Positions 7,040 through 13,381 of a DNA stretch of 13,381 bases are shown one piece after another (the stretch's first letter is position 1; the number at the start of each line of letters is the position of its first letter). The DNA is taken from positions 1 to 13,381 of the forward strand of contig CABRHH010000042.1 of assembly GCA_902470695.1 (NCBI GenBank). Direction: 5' to 3'. The position numbers and the translations under genes were made by a program. The stretch is from an uncultured Collinsella sp. GTDB lineage: Bacteria; Actinomycetota; Coriobacteriia; Coriobacteriales; Coriobacteriaceae. Below the pieces are notes generated by a model. The model was not told the origin of the DNA and made no database searches. It saw only the letters and a program-made list of their open reading frames with translations.

Positions 7040-8533
7040 CTATTCGGCCTTCGTCAGGCGATACGTGTCAACCCACTTCTCCTGCTGGTCAGGCAGGAAG
7101 ATGGCATCCACATCGCATTGGTAGCAGTAGTAAACCTTGATGAACGCGCCGTTGGGATCGTCATCTCTATTCGTGCCAAAACCGAACGTGATGCGCAGCG
7201 TATTGCCGTCCTCAACGGGGAACGTATACTCAGTTCCAACGCGGCCGTACTGGCTTTTCTCCTCAAGCGTGGCGGTAAACGGCATCGCCTCGACGGTCCT
7301 ATCGCCCTCAGTGGCGTTGGCATCGCTCGACAACTCACCATGATCATGAACCATGCCGCTGAACGTTCCCTCCACTTTGAGCGAGTCAGGGTCAACCGAG
7401 GTTATCGTCAACTCCGGAACGCTGCTCTTGGCGCCGTAGCAATCCGATCCGCGCGACTTCCCATGACCTGTCTTCTCAAAGGTCCCCTTCCACGTGCCGA
7501 CGAGCTTGTCGTAGGAAACTGTCTTGGCCTTGTCGTCGGCCTTGGCGTTCGTGAGTAACCAGGTGTTGTTCTCATACGTGAAATCAGCGGTGACCGTTGC
7601 CTTCGCGCTGGAAAAGGCGTCTTCAACGGCATACTTCATCGTTGCAGTGCAGGTTTTGGCTTCTTTATCGAAGTCGACCTTGTCGACTTCGACCTTGGCG
7701 TCAGCATAGATAGTGCTCAGGCTGTTCTCCGCCATCCTGTTGTTGCCGTCCGCCTTGGAAAGAATAGTCTGCGCACCCGCCTTCAGGGCGTCTTCGGTAA
7801 TGCCCGCTACCGGAGTCGCGGTCTCCGATTCGACGCTCGGGCTGCTGAATGCTTGCCACGTGCCCTGGTACTTCGCATAGTCGGCCGTCACGACCGCCTC
7901 CGAATCAACCGACCCGTTACTCGCTTTGACCGTTGCCTTCACCTCGTAAGCGGTGTCACCGAGCTGACCGCCGAACAATCCTTTCGGAACGTCGACCTTC
8001 TCCTTGCTCGTTACCTCAACCGAAGAAATCTGAAACGGCTCCCTGGAATCGAACTCACCGGTGCCGCCCCATGATATTTCCGCTTTCTCGATGTCCTGCT
8101 TGATCAGCGAATCGCTGGGACCGTCACCAAACAGTGCCACGACCGCAATGATGACAACGAGTGCAACGGCAACGATACCGCCCGCAATGCCCAGACGCTT
8201 GCTCCCATATTTTGCTACAAGCTTGCTGAAGAAGCCCTTCGCGTTCTTGAGGGCCTCTTCGCCCTGTGCTTTCGCTGGCTTCTCTTCGGTCGACGGTGCC
8301 GAATCCACCGATGTCGCCGCAGGCGCCGCCGCGCCTTCCCCTTCCGGAACCGTCTCGTCCTCCCCTTCCGAGCCACCCGAAGCGGCTTCCCCCACAGCAG
8401 GGGATCCCGCCGTCGGAGCAGCTTCGACCGCATTGTCCCTGCGCCCCAGCTCTGAGGTATCAACCCTCCCTCCGCATTGCACGCAGAACTTGGCGCCGTC
8501 CTCGTTCTCAAAACCACACGTCGGACACTTCAT
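7040..8533 (-). CDS. Zinc-ribbon membrane protein with duplicated extracytoplasmic domain and lipocalin-like C-terminus
   Basis: Protein of 497 aa. The zinc ribbon at the N-terminus has Cys3, Cys6, Cys17 and Cys20. An acidic Ala/Glu/Pro-rich linker runs to about residue 95, then a short basic helix and one membrane helix (about 114-135). Outside, two related alpha/beta units follow (about 140-230 and 245-330). Each ends with an alternating strand and a Trp: TADYAKYQGTWQAFS in the first and TADFTYENNTWLLTNA in the second. The C-terminal part starts KLVGTWKGTFEKTG, which recalls lipocalin-like or DUF4190-adjacent envelope domains; that assignment is uncertain. GAGGGGA lies about 6 nt upstream of the ATG. 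It is the first gene of a probable operon with the zinc-ribbon gene downstream. The architecture suggests an envelope sensor or a cell-surface protein; no function is proven. Confidence 0.85.
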   Translation of the reverse strand: MKCPTCGFENEDGAKFCVQCGGRVDTSELGRRDNAVEAAPTAGSPAVGEAASGGSEGEDETVPEGEGAAAPAATSVDSAPSTEEKPAKAQGEEALKNAKGFFSKLVAKYGSKRLGIAGGIVAVALVVIIAVVALFGDGPSDSLIKQDIEKAEISWGGTGEFDSREPFQISSVEVTSKEKVDVPKGLFGGQLGDTAYEVKATVKASNGSVDSEAVVTADYAKYQGTWQAFSSPSVESETATPVAGITEDALKAGAQTILSKADGNNRMAENSLSTIYADAKVEVDKVDFDKEAKTCTATMKYAVEDAFSSAKATVTADFTYENNTWLLTNAKADDKAKTVSYDKLVGTWKGTFEKTGHGKSRGSDCYGAKSSVPELTITSVDPDSLKVEGTFSGMVHDHGELSSDANATEGDRTVEAMPFTATLEEKSQYGRVGTEYTFPVEDGNTLRITFGFGTNRDDDPNGAFIKVYYCYQCDVDAIFLPDQQEKWVDTYRLTKAE

Positions 8534-8835
8534 ATCGTTCCCCTCACATCTCCAAAACGAATACTCACTTGACCGTCATTTGCTTCCACGCCAGCAACCG
8601 CTGCGACAACCGCTCGCCGAACAGACGGCACGTTCCTGGCGAATACACCCCACCCACGCGCCAACCGTTTGGCAACGTCCTCGATCGTCAATATGTATGC
8701 TACAAAGAACATCATCACGCTTATAGAGATGATTAAGGGGTACTTTTATGTGCGCGGGCCCGAAGCGCGCGCAACGCTCTGATGCCCGCACAGGTAGCGG
8801 TCGGCGGCGCCCACGTGCGCCCCGAGCCGCTTCAC
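8534..8835. other. Gap between zinc-ribbon operon and zinc-finger pseudogene; one weak small ORF
   Basis: On the minus strand a 62-codon frame (8718-8530) begins with three Met codons. Its TGA overlaps the ATG at 8533 as ATGA, which would fit translational coupling. It has no ribosome site and no recognisable product, so it is not called as a gene. TATAAG on the minus strand (8720-8725) could be a -10 for the operon, but no -35 fits. TGCGCG/CGCGCA arms around 8750-8778 follow the pseudogene but have no U-tail. Confidence 0.35.
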
Positions 8836-10303
8836 CTAGGCATGCGACGCCCGTCGCAATCCCCGCTGCAGTTCATCCCAGCGCTGAGCATTCAGGAGCT
8901 TATGCATATCCAAGCCCGCAGACACGCAACGCCTGAACAGCTGGGAAGCCGAGAAGCCCTCTTGCGCAATCGATTCATCAAGACGGCGCTTCAACTCGAC
9001 CCATTTTGATAAATCGCCTCGAATTCGCTGCACAGCATCTCGCTCCCTCGTGCCCGCGTACACCTCGCGCGCAATGGTCTCGAGCGATGTACCCGCGAGG
9101 AACAGGTTACGGGAATCGTTCCGTTGCTGTCTCACGCGGGCGTTTTTCGCTTCCGTTTTGCAGGCACGCGAGCAGTAACGTCTACCAACCCCCCGATGCC
9201 CCGTCAGCGAAAATGGCTTGCCACATCGCTCGCAGTATCCCACCGAGATCTTTGAAAGCGCACGCGAGAAGTCGTACCATAGCCAGCTCACCAATGAATC
9301 GAAGGCGAGATACCCCGTCACCGCATCACCCTGAAACACATCGATAATCGCCCCGCCCAGATGCGCAGCAATCATCGCCTGCACGAGGGCGGCGAGTACC
9401 GGAGCATCCGTGGCATCGAGCGGGGCGTCCTCCGCTTCAAACGGATGGAACGCTATCTGCTCGATCGATCCTCTCTCGATGACAGAGCGGCCCGCTCCGA
9501 ACACCTCGTCTGCACCCTGAGCGGATGTCGGTGCCCGTGTCCCGTCGGAATCTTCCCTATTGGCAACCACCAAGCGCTCCCATGACAAGCGCTCTAACTC
9601 CGCATCGAACCCCAACAGCATGCTCACGGTCTGCACATCGCCCTCGGTTATCTCGCCGGGAAACAGCAGGGCATCGAACTCGACGAGCTCGTCTGCACCA
9701 TGTTCACCGGACACCCAGGAAACGAACACATAGGCAATGCCCTCTTCGCACTCGACGCGGTGAATGAACGGTAGCCTTGCGATCGCTTCGCGATATGCCC
9801 CATAGGGATTGATGTGCAGCGTGAAGATTTCGAACGCCGCCCCCCGTAACCACATCGACCAGACGCTGCTTGCTCACCCGCCCCATCGCGCGCAACGCCC
9901 GGATATCCTTTGAGCCGTTCACACACTCTTGGATGCGTGTCGCAGTCATTGCCGCATCGGCTGCATATTTCCACGCACGAAGCGATTCGATGCCGTCAAT
10001 CGCACCAAACAGGGGCCCATTTTCGGCGGCAAATGCAGAGAGGGAGTCTTCTGACGGGGTGAAGCCCCGCGCGGTCGCCTTCACGCAGAGACCAAGCGTC
10101 GCCAGGTCGCAAACACCCTGCGGTGCAGTGGGAATTTCAATGCCCCGCTTACGGGCATCCACCATCTCGCGTGCCGTGTACACGTCAAATGCAAAAGACG
10201 GCTCGTCGATATGCGCCGCCTCACTCCCAGTGCCCGGCATCATGAGCGAAACCGCACGGAACGGCAGGTATCCTTGCGGCGTTTTCGTCTGAGAAAACGT
10301 CAT
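8836..10303 (-). pseudogene. Frameshifted CGNR-type zinc-finger protein gene
   Basis: Two overlapping frames read as one gene. The 5' part starts at ATG 10303 (GGGGGAGG 7 nt upstream) and encodes sensible sequence to VDVVTG at residue 154. The 3' part encodes AAFEIFTLHINPYG onward to the stop at 8836. The junction is a run of six G on the minus strand (complement of 9840-9845). Removing one G joins the frames and restores a 488-aa protein. As it stands translation ends at 9704 after 199 residues, the last ~45 of them out of frame. The C-terminal half carries CERCGKPF-x-RRYCSRAC (restored Cys357, 360, 377 and 381), like the CGNR zinc finger, followed by a basic helix. The family is often DNA-binding, but the N-terminal region is not recognised. 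The break may be a true mutation, a phase-variable tract or a sequencing error. Confidence 0.8.
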
Positions 10304-10350
10304 GCCGCAGCCTCCCCCATCTCGCATCGGCATCCACAGCGGCAGCCGAT

Positions 10351-10390
10351 GAGATATCTATATGGAAACTCTCTAAGAAAAACTATAGAG
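10351..10390 (-). promoter_or_regulatory. AT-rich segment, candidate promoter region of the zinc-finger gene
   Basis: A sharp AT-rich island lies about 50-85 nt upstream of ATG 10303. On the minus strand it offers TATAGT (complement of 10382-10387) and TATAGA (complement near 10358-10363) as -10 boxes. CTCTA (10371-10375) and TAGAG (10386-10390) form an inverted pair around a 10-nt gap. No good -35 was found, so the exact promoter is undecided. Confidence 0.35.
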
Positions 10391-10474
10391 GAATGCGGGA
10401 GGCTCATAGAACACAACCGTTTCAAACCCCCAACGAACGAGGCATACCCATGAAATGCCCTCATTACGGCACAA

Positions 10475-10604
10475 GCTCAGCACAGGGAGCCGAGGGTCGT
10501 AAGCGATGCCCGTCCGCATCCAAACGGGCATGCGGCAACACCGGGGACAAGGCGACTCCCCACCACTGAGCCCGGTCGCCGAGGAGGCCAAGCGAGCCGC
10601 GGCC
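10475..10604 (+). repeat. 130-bp dispersed intergenic element, copy 1
   Basis: Aligns almost end to end with 11439-11569, at roughly three quarters identity. Shared blocks are GCTCAGCAC, GGAGCCGAGGG, CGTCCG, GGCA..GGCA.CACCG and GCCAAGCGAG-GC-CGCGGCC near the right end. It holds an inverted repeat CCGCAT (10514-10519) / ATGCGG (10530-10535) with a 10-nt loop. Its right edge is 13 nt from the higA stop. An alternative 8-bp pairing ATGCCCGT/ACGGGCAT (10506-10513 with 10524-10531) exists in this copy only. A 39-codon frame starting MKCPHYG at 10451 runs into it but has no ribosome site. Confidence 0.7.
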
Positions 10605-10617
10605 GGCGCGAAACATC

Positions 10618-10902
10618 TCACGCCAATGCAGTCACCTGCGGCATATCGCGATATTCCAGCATCTTGAGCTGATACGTCGATTCCAAATCGAGCCAAAAAC
10701 GTGGTGTTGTGCCCAGTGCGTGTCCGAGCAGCCATGCCATCTCCGGCGTTACTGCCCGCTTGCCGTGCACGATATCCGAAACGGCCGACTGTGGCTTGCC
10801 GATAGCCTTCGCCAGCCGATACTGACTGATACCCAACGGCACCAAAAATTCCTCAAGCAGGATATCCCCCGGCGTTGAAATAATGTCCTCAATGGTAGTC
10901 AC
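10618..10902 (-). CDS. higA: HigA-type antitoxin with XRE-family helix-turn-helix
   Basis: Protein of 94 aa, typical of HigA/VapI antitoxins. The opening TPGDILLEEFLVPLGIS (about residues 10-26) is the family hallmark. The helix-turn-helix spans about 25-52 (QYRLAKAIGKPQSAVSDIVHGKR), and the C-terminal FWLDLESTYQLKMLE (69-83) matches the conserved dimer/toxin-contact region. It should bind and neutralise HigB and repress its own promoter. The start is GTG at 10902, with GGAGG 9 nt upstream inside the toxin gene. An upstream in-frame GTG at 10926 would add eight residues and precede that site. It overlaps the toxin gene by 14 nt (10889-10902), the usual toxin-first order for higBA. Confidence 0.93.
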   Translation of the reverse strand: MTTIEDIISTPGDILLEEFLVPLGISQYRLAKAIGKPQSAVSDIVHGKRAVTPEMAWLLGHALGTTPRFWLDLESTYQLKMLEYRDMPQVTALA

Positions 10903-11173
10903 AAAGCTCAACCTCCACCGCCTCACCGTCCAACCACCTAAAGCAGAGACGCCACTGGCGATTCACCCGGATGCTGTACCAGCCAGACCGATCTCCCTTC
11001 AGCTTTTCCAGATGATTGCTTGGCGGCACCCGCAAATCCTGCAGGCTGTGCGCCGCTCCAACCATCTGCAGCTTGCGGTACAGCACACTGCGAAAACTCA
11101 CTGGCATTCGCGCGAACGAACTGTGAACGGGGTCGTTCCAAAACGACTCAAGCCGTCGATCTCGAAACGTCAT
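10889..11173 (-). CDS. higB: HigB-type toxin (RelE superfamily mRNA interferase)
   Basis: Protein of 94 aa from ATG 11173, full length for HigB. It begins MTFRDRRLESFW, the family's usual N-terminal strand-helix. It carries LQDLRVPPSNHLEKLKGDR (about 44-62), then WYSIRVNRQWRLCFRW (65-80) and ends VELCDYH, all diagnostic of HigB/YgjN-type RelE toxins. These cleave ribosome-bound mRNA. The start is judged from family alignment: ATG 11173 has only a weak GGTGAG upstream, while GTG at 11194 would add seven residues and has no better site. It sits first in the pair and overlaps higA by 14 nt. It appears intact; no frame break or missing core residue was noticed. Confidence 0.92.
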   Translation of the reverse strand: MTFRDRRLESFWNDPVHSSFARMPVSFRSVLYRKLQMVGAAHSLQDLRVPPSNHLEKLKGDRSGWYSIRVNRQWRLCFRWLDGEAVEVELCDYH

Positions 11174-11200
11174 TCCGCTCACCGATACTTCCACGTTACA

Positions 11201-11231
11201 GATATACTACTGCAATTCGAAAGTATTGCAA
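11201..11231 (-). promoter_or_regulatory. Proximal higBA promoter with inverted-repeat operator
   Basis: The sequence TGCAATTCGAAAGTATTGCA at 11211-11230 has perfect 6-bp arms TGCAAT/ATTGCA around 8 nt. On the minus strand it overlaps a -35-like TTGCAA (complement of 11226-11231). TATATC or GTATAT (complement of 11201-11207) would be the -10, with an 18-19 nt spacer. It lies 28-58 nt before the higB ATG, where HigA autoregulation would be expected. Confidence 0.5.
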
Positions 11232-11298
11232 CCAGCTGTTTATCAAATTCAATCCCCATAGCGCATCCGCCCCAATCCGTAATTCACTGGATTCACTG

Positions 11299-11331
11299 AG
11301 TATAGAACATATGTTTGTAGAACACAAGTTC
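11299..11331 (-). promoter_or_regulatory. Two SOS-box-like operators over a distal promoter
   Basis: GAACATATGTTT at 11305-11316 (one mismatch) and GAACACAAGTTC at 11320-11331 (perfect) fit the GAAC-N4-GTTC core of Gram-positive LexA boxes, centred 15 bp apart. On the minus strand TATACT (complement of 11299-11304) lies 17 nt from TTGTGT (complement of 11322-11327). One box fills the spacer and the other covers the -35. Transcription would run toward higB, with a leader of about 120 nt. Just downstream ATTCACTG is repeated in tandem (11282-11289, 11291-11298). Confidence 0.5.
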
Positions 11332-11438
11332 TAAAACCGCTATGAGGATTCGGGAAAAGCCAACGAAACTCGACAACAACCCCGGATGAGATGCACTGTG
11401 GCGTCAGCAAAGTCGAACGAGCCCGCACCACAGCGCTT

Positions 11439-11569
11439 GCTCAGCACGAGGAGCCGAGGGCCGCAAACGTTGTCCGTCCGTGTCTCAGTAGGCACATGGC
11501 AGCACCGTGGGGCAAAGAGCATCCCGCCGTTACGCCCGGGCGACGAGGAGACCAAGCGAGCCCGCGGCC
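11439..11569 (+). repeat. 130-bp dispersed intergenic element, copy 2
   Basis: Partner of 10475-10604 in the same orientation. Its hairpin is CCGTGT (11478-11483) / ACATGG (11494-11499) with the same 10-nt loop as copy 1. Against copy 1, two base pairs change on both sides and one becomes G-U. The right edge lies 7 nt from the stop of the iron-sulfur gene. The stretch 11340-11438 to its left shows no gene. Confidence 0.7.
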
Positions 11570-11576
11570 TACCATC

Positions 11577-12842
11577 CTATTCGGCCAGTTTCTCCACGGT
11601 GTCGAGAATGCGATTGATCTGCTGCTTGGCCTGCGCCTTCGCCTTAGCGGCATCGCGCTTGGCTTCCGCTGCGAGCGCCGCCTTGCGCTCCGCCTCCGGA
11701 TCGGGCACCACCAAATCGCTGCCGTCGAAGGTCTCCAGGCGCAGCGCGCCCTCCTCGCACGCCTCCACGCACAGTCCGCAGCCGATGCAGTACGCCGGTT
11801 CGATGTTCAGGCGCCCCGAGGAGGTGAGGTCGCACGCATAGGTGGGGCAGAGGCGTACGCACTCGCCACACATCGTGCACGCCTCCTGGTCGCACGCCGC
11901 ACGGCTCACCTCCACGTTTTCGGCCAGCTCGGGACGCTGCTGCAATGTGGAGAGCATGAGCTGGCGCCCCTGTGTCAGGATGCGACGACGCTTCTGCGCA
12001 GTGGTTCCGCATGCCGCGTTCAGGGTCTTCTCCAGCGAGCTGATGCGCCCGGTGTGATCGCGCAGGCGCTGGGTCACGCTCGCGAGCGCCGCCGTGGCCG
12101 GTGTGAGCTTGGAAACCGCCAGGCCCGTGGTGCGCATCACGTTGTCCATAAACTCCTTGCGCTCATACTCGCGACGCTTTTCGCAGGTCAGCGCCGATGC
12201 CTCGACCTCAAGCCCCAGACCTGTGCCCGCCCACTGCTCAGCGCGGCCGATCGCCTCGCCCAGCAGCTCCTCGCCCATCGCATTGCGGCACGCGCTGCAG
12301 ATATCGAGCGGCAGGTACACGCTCACGTTGGGAAAATCGGCGAGAATAGCGAACCAGGTCTCGGCGGTGATGTCGCCCACGCAGGCGATGACCACCTCGT
12401 TGTCCCGCGGGATGCGCTTAAGCGCGCGCGTGCAGGTCACGTAGGCCGTCTCATGCGCAACGGCGGCGCGGGCAACCGCATCGTAGAACTTCTTGGGCTG
12501 CAGGCGAGGGCTGATGAACGCCTCAGTGGGACACACCGCCACGCACAGGCCGCACTTGCGGCAGCTGTCGGCGATCTCGATGGCGCCGTCCTCGATGTCG
12601 ATGGCGTCCACCGGGCAAATGTCCATGCACGCCCGGCAGGTGCTGTGTTCGAACTTGCACGGCAGGCACGGCACGGTGTTGGCGCGCGGACGCTCCTTGT
12701 AATCGGCCGGGTTCCACTGCGGGGCACCGTCCGAGGCCGCCCCCATCAGGGCATCGGTCACGCCGCCGAACGGGTCTTTGAGCGCACCGATGCCCTTGCT
12801 GATATCGATGATGTCGTCGAACAGATCGTGCTGCTGAGCCAT
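11577..12842 (-). CDS. Multi-cluster 4Fe-4S ferredoxin-like protein of 421 aa
   Basis: Four 4Fe-4S binding motifs are visible. N-terminal pair: Cys59, Cys62, then Cys69-Cys72-Cys76 (followed by Pro), and Cys94-Cys97-Cys100-Cys104. C-terminal pair: Cys322-Cys325-Cys328-Cys332 and Cys352-Cys355-Cys358-Cys362, both regular CxxCxxCxxxC. The first motif has His66 where the first Cys is expected, so Cys62 or His66 may supply the ligand. The middle (about 115-235) has Cys137, Cys154, Cys182 and Cys185 in a strand-rich region, then a helical stretch (240-310). The end is an Ala/Lys/Glu coiled coil (384-420). It is soluble with no signal peptide, and probably an electron-transfer partner; no exact family is named. 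The start at 12842 has AGGGGAG 5 nt upstream. It stands alone. Confidence 0.85.
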   Translation of the reverse strand: MAQQHDLFDDIIDISKGIGALKDPFGGVTDALMGAASDGAPQWNPADYKERPRANTVPCLPCKFEHSTCRACMDICPVDAIDIEDGAIEIADSCRKCGLCVAVCPTEAFISPRLQPKKFYDAVARAAVAHETAYVTCTRALKRIPRDNEVVIACVGDITAETWFAILADFPNVSVYLPLDICSACRNAMGEELLGEAIGRAEQWAGTGLGLEVEASALTCEKRREYERKEFMDNVMRTTGLAVSKLTPATAALASVTQRLRDHTGRISSLEKTLNAACGTTAQKRRRILTQGRQLMLSTLQQRPELAENVEVSRAACDQEACTMCGECVRLCPTYACDLTSSGRLNIEPAYCIGCGLCVEACEEGALRLETFDGSDLVVPDPEAERKAALAAEAKRDAAKAKAQAKQQINRILDTVEKLAE

Positions 12843-12954
12843 GGTCGCTCCCCTGCTGCCGTGCACACGCCAACGCGGACGCCGGCGTGTGCCGACATGC
12901 GCGCGCATACGAATCCCTCTTGGCGCCGCCAGGCGCGGCGGACGCATGCGCCCT

Positions 12955-12960
12955 ATTGTA
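12955..12960 (-). promoter_or_regulatory. Candidate -10 box of the iron-sulfur protein gene
   Basis: TACAAT on the minus strand (5/6 to consensus), preceded by GAG, lies about 113 nt before the ATG and would give a leader of about 105 nt. No good -35 was found. Confidence 0.4.
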
Positions 12961-13062
12961 CTCGCAGGAATGCGGAGACGCGCCGGGCAGAGGCGCCTAC
13001 GGGGATTTTGGAGGCTGGGAGCGGTTGGAGTTGCCGGGGCTGTCTGGGCTGCCGGGGCTTGC

Positions 13063-13256
13063 GATCCCGGGTTCGCGCTCTGGACGTCCGGGCAGACTGC
13101 CGGGATCCCGGGTTCGCGTTTCGGCCATCGGGGGCGGCTGTCGAGATTCCGGGTTCGGCATTTGGCCATCCGGGGAGGCCATCGGGAACTCGGGTTCGTG
13201 TTTCTGCCATCGGCGGATCCCGGGTTCGCCATCTGGCCGTCTGGGGCCGTTTTTCG
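13063..13256. repeat. 41-bp tandem array, five units
   Basis: Units start at 13063, 13104, 13145, 13186 and 13216. The first three are exactly 41 bp apart, the fourth is shortened to 30 bp, and the fifth returns to about 41 bp. Each begins GATCCCGGGTTCG or a close variant (GATTCCGGGTTCG, GAACTCGGGTTCG), then TTTGGCCATC-like sequence. An inverted copy of the unit start lies at about 13294-13319. 41 is not a multiple of 3, so it does not code. To its left TGCCGGGGCT recurs at 13032 and 13050. Confidence 0.8.
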
Positions 13257-13381
13257 CCCCTAGATGGACACGGGGCGAACCCTGGTTTCACGGACGGATG
13301 GAATCCGAACCCGGAATTGGTCCGGCCGTGCCGGCGGGACCCGCGCACGGAGCCTTGGGGCTCATCTTTTCGACATCTGCC
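13257..13381. other. Right end of window, non-coding
   Basis: Apart from the inverted array unit near 13294-13319 (ATCCGAACCCGGAATTGG), nothing is recognisable. No open frame with a ribosome site enters or leaves here. The stretch 12961-13062 likewise holds no gene. Confidence 0.4.

Noticed and set aside
9704..9855. Two separate genes in place of one frameshifted gene, the second starting at ATG 9855
   Set aside because: ATG 9855 has no ribosome site, and the first frame's last ~45 residues look out of frame. One base in a homopolymer joins both parts smoothly.
10451..10570. Short zinc-ribbon gene starting MKCPHYG
   Set aside because: The 39-codon frame lacks a ribosome site and the second knuckle's CxxC. 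It runs into the dispersed element, and copy 2 has a stop at the equivalent place.
12843..13232. N-terminal extension of the iron-sulfur protein through the 41-bp array
   Set aside because: The extension is repeat-derived Pro/Arg-rich sequence. ATG 12842 has a good AGGGGAG site, and the -10 at 12955-12960 would lie inside the extended frame.
13063..13256. CRISPR array
   Set aside because: Units are contiguous and degenerate along their whole length with no unique spacers, and no cas gene is present. The same applies to 2328-2542.

Overview
The window looks like chromosomal DNA from a high-GC, Gram-positive anaerobe, most likely an actinobacterium of class Coriobacteriia (the Collinsella/Eggerthella/Olsenella type of gut bacterium). 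This is inferred from G/C-rich third codon positions, GGAGG-type ribosome binding sites, TACAAT/TATAGT -10 boxes, zinc-ribbon membrane proteins, and a large multi-cluster ferredoxin-like protein. No rRNA or tRNA gene was seen. No transposase or phage gene was seen either, so the genus cannot be fixed.

Layout, left to right. Positions 1-289 hold REP-like direct and inverted repeats. A YbjQ/UPF0145 gene follows (353-676, +). A non-coding stretch with ~60-bp imperfect repeats comes next. A DUF2974-type alpha/beta hydrolase (1084-2253, -) is preceded by a six-unit, ~36-bp tandem array. The azlC-azlD branched-chain amino acid exporter (2813-3885, +) is translationally coupled and converges on a strong intrinsic terminator (3957-3993, -) that ends the ychF-DUF1648 pair (5603-4116, -). 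Two membrane proteins with N-terminal zinc ribbons form a probable minus-strand operon (8533-5872). A CGNR-type zinc-finger gene (10303-8836, -) is broken by one extra base in a six-base homopolymer. A HigB-HigA toxin-antitoxin pair (11173-10618, -) is followed by a 421-aa iron-sulfur protein gene (12842-11577, -). The right end holds a 41-bp tandem array and no gene.

The core genes (ychF, azlCD, ybjQ-like) are ordinary. The intergenic DNA is the unusual part. It carries four unrelated repeat families with periods of about 30, 36, 41 and 60 bp. It also carries a ~130-bp element present twice, with a third partial match, placed immediately 3' of minus-strand genes and containing a hairpin whose pairing changes in a compensatory way between copies. 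Upstream of higBA are two GAAC-N4-GTTC-type boxes 15 bp apart over a plausible promoter. They resemble Gram-positive SOS (LexA) operators and suggest that the toxin-antitoxin pair could be DNA-damage inducible.

Working together: azlC and azlD form one two-subunit exporter. ychF and the DUF1648 gene probably share a transcript ending at the intrinsic terminator. The two zinc-ribbon proteins probably act as an envelope-facing pair. HigA neutralises HigB and represses their common promoter. No pathway links these blocks to each other.
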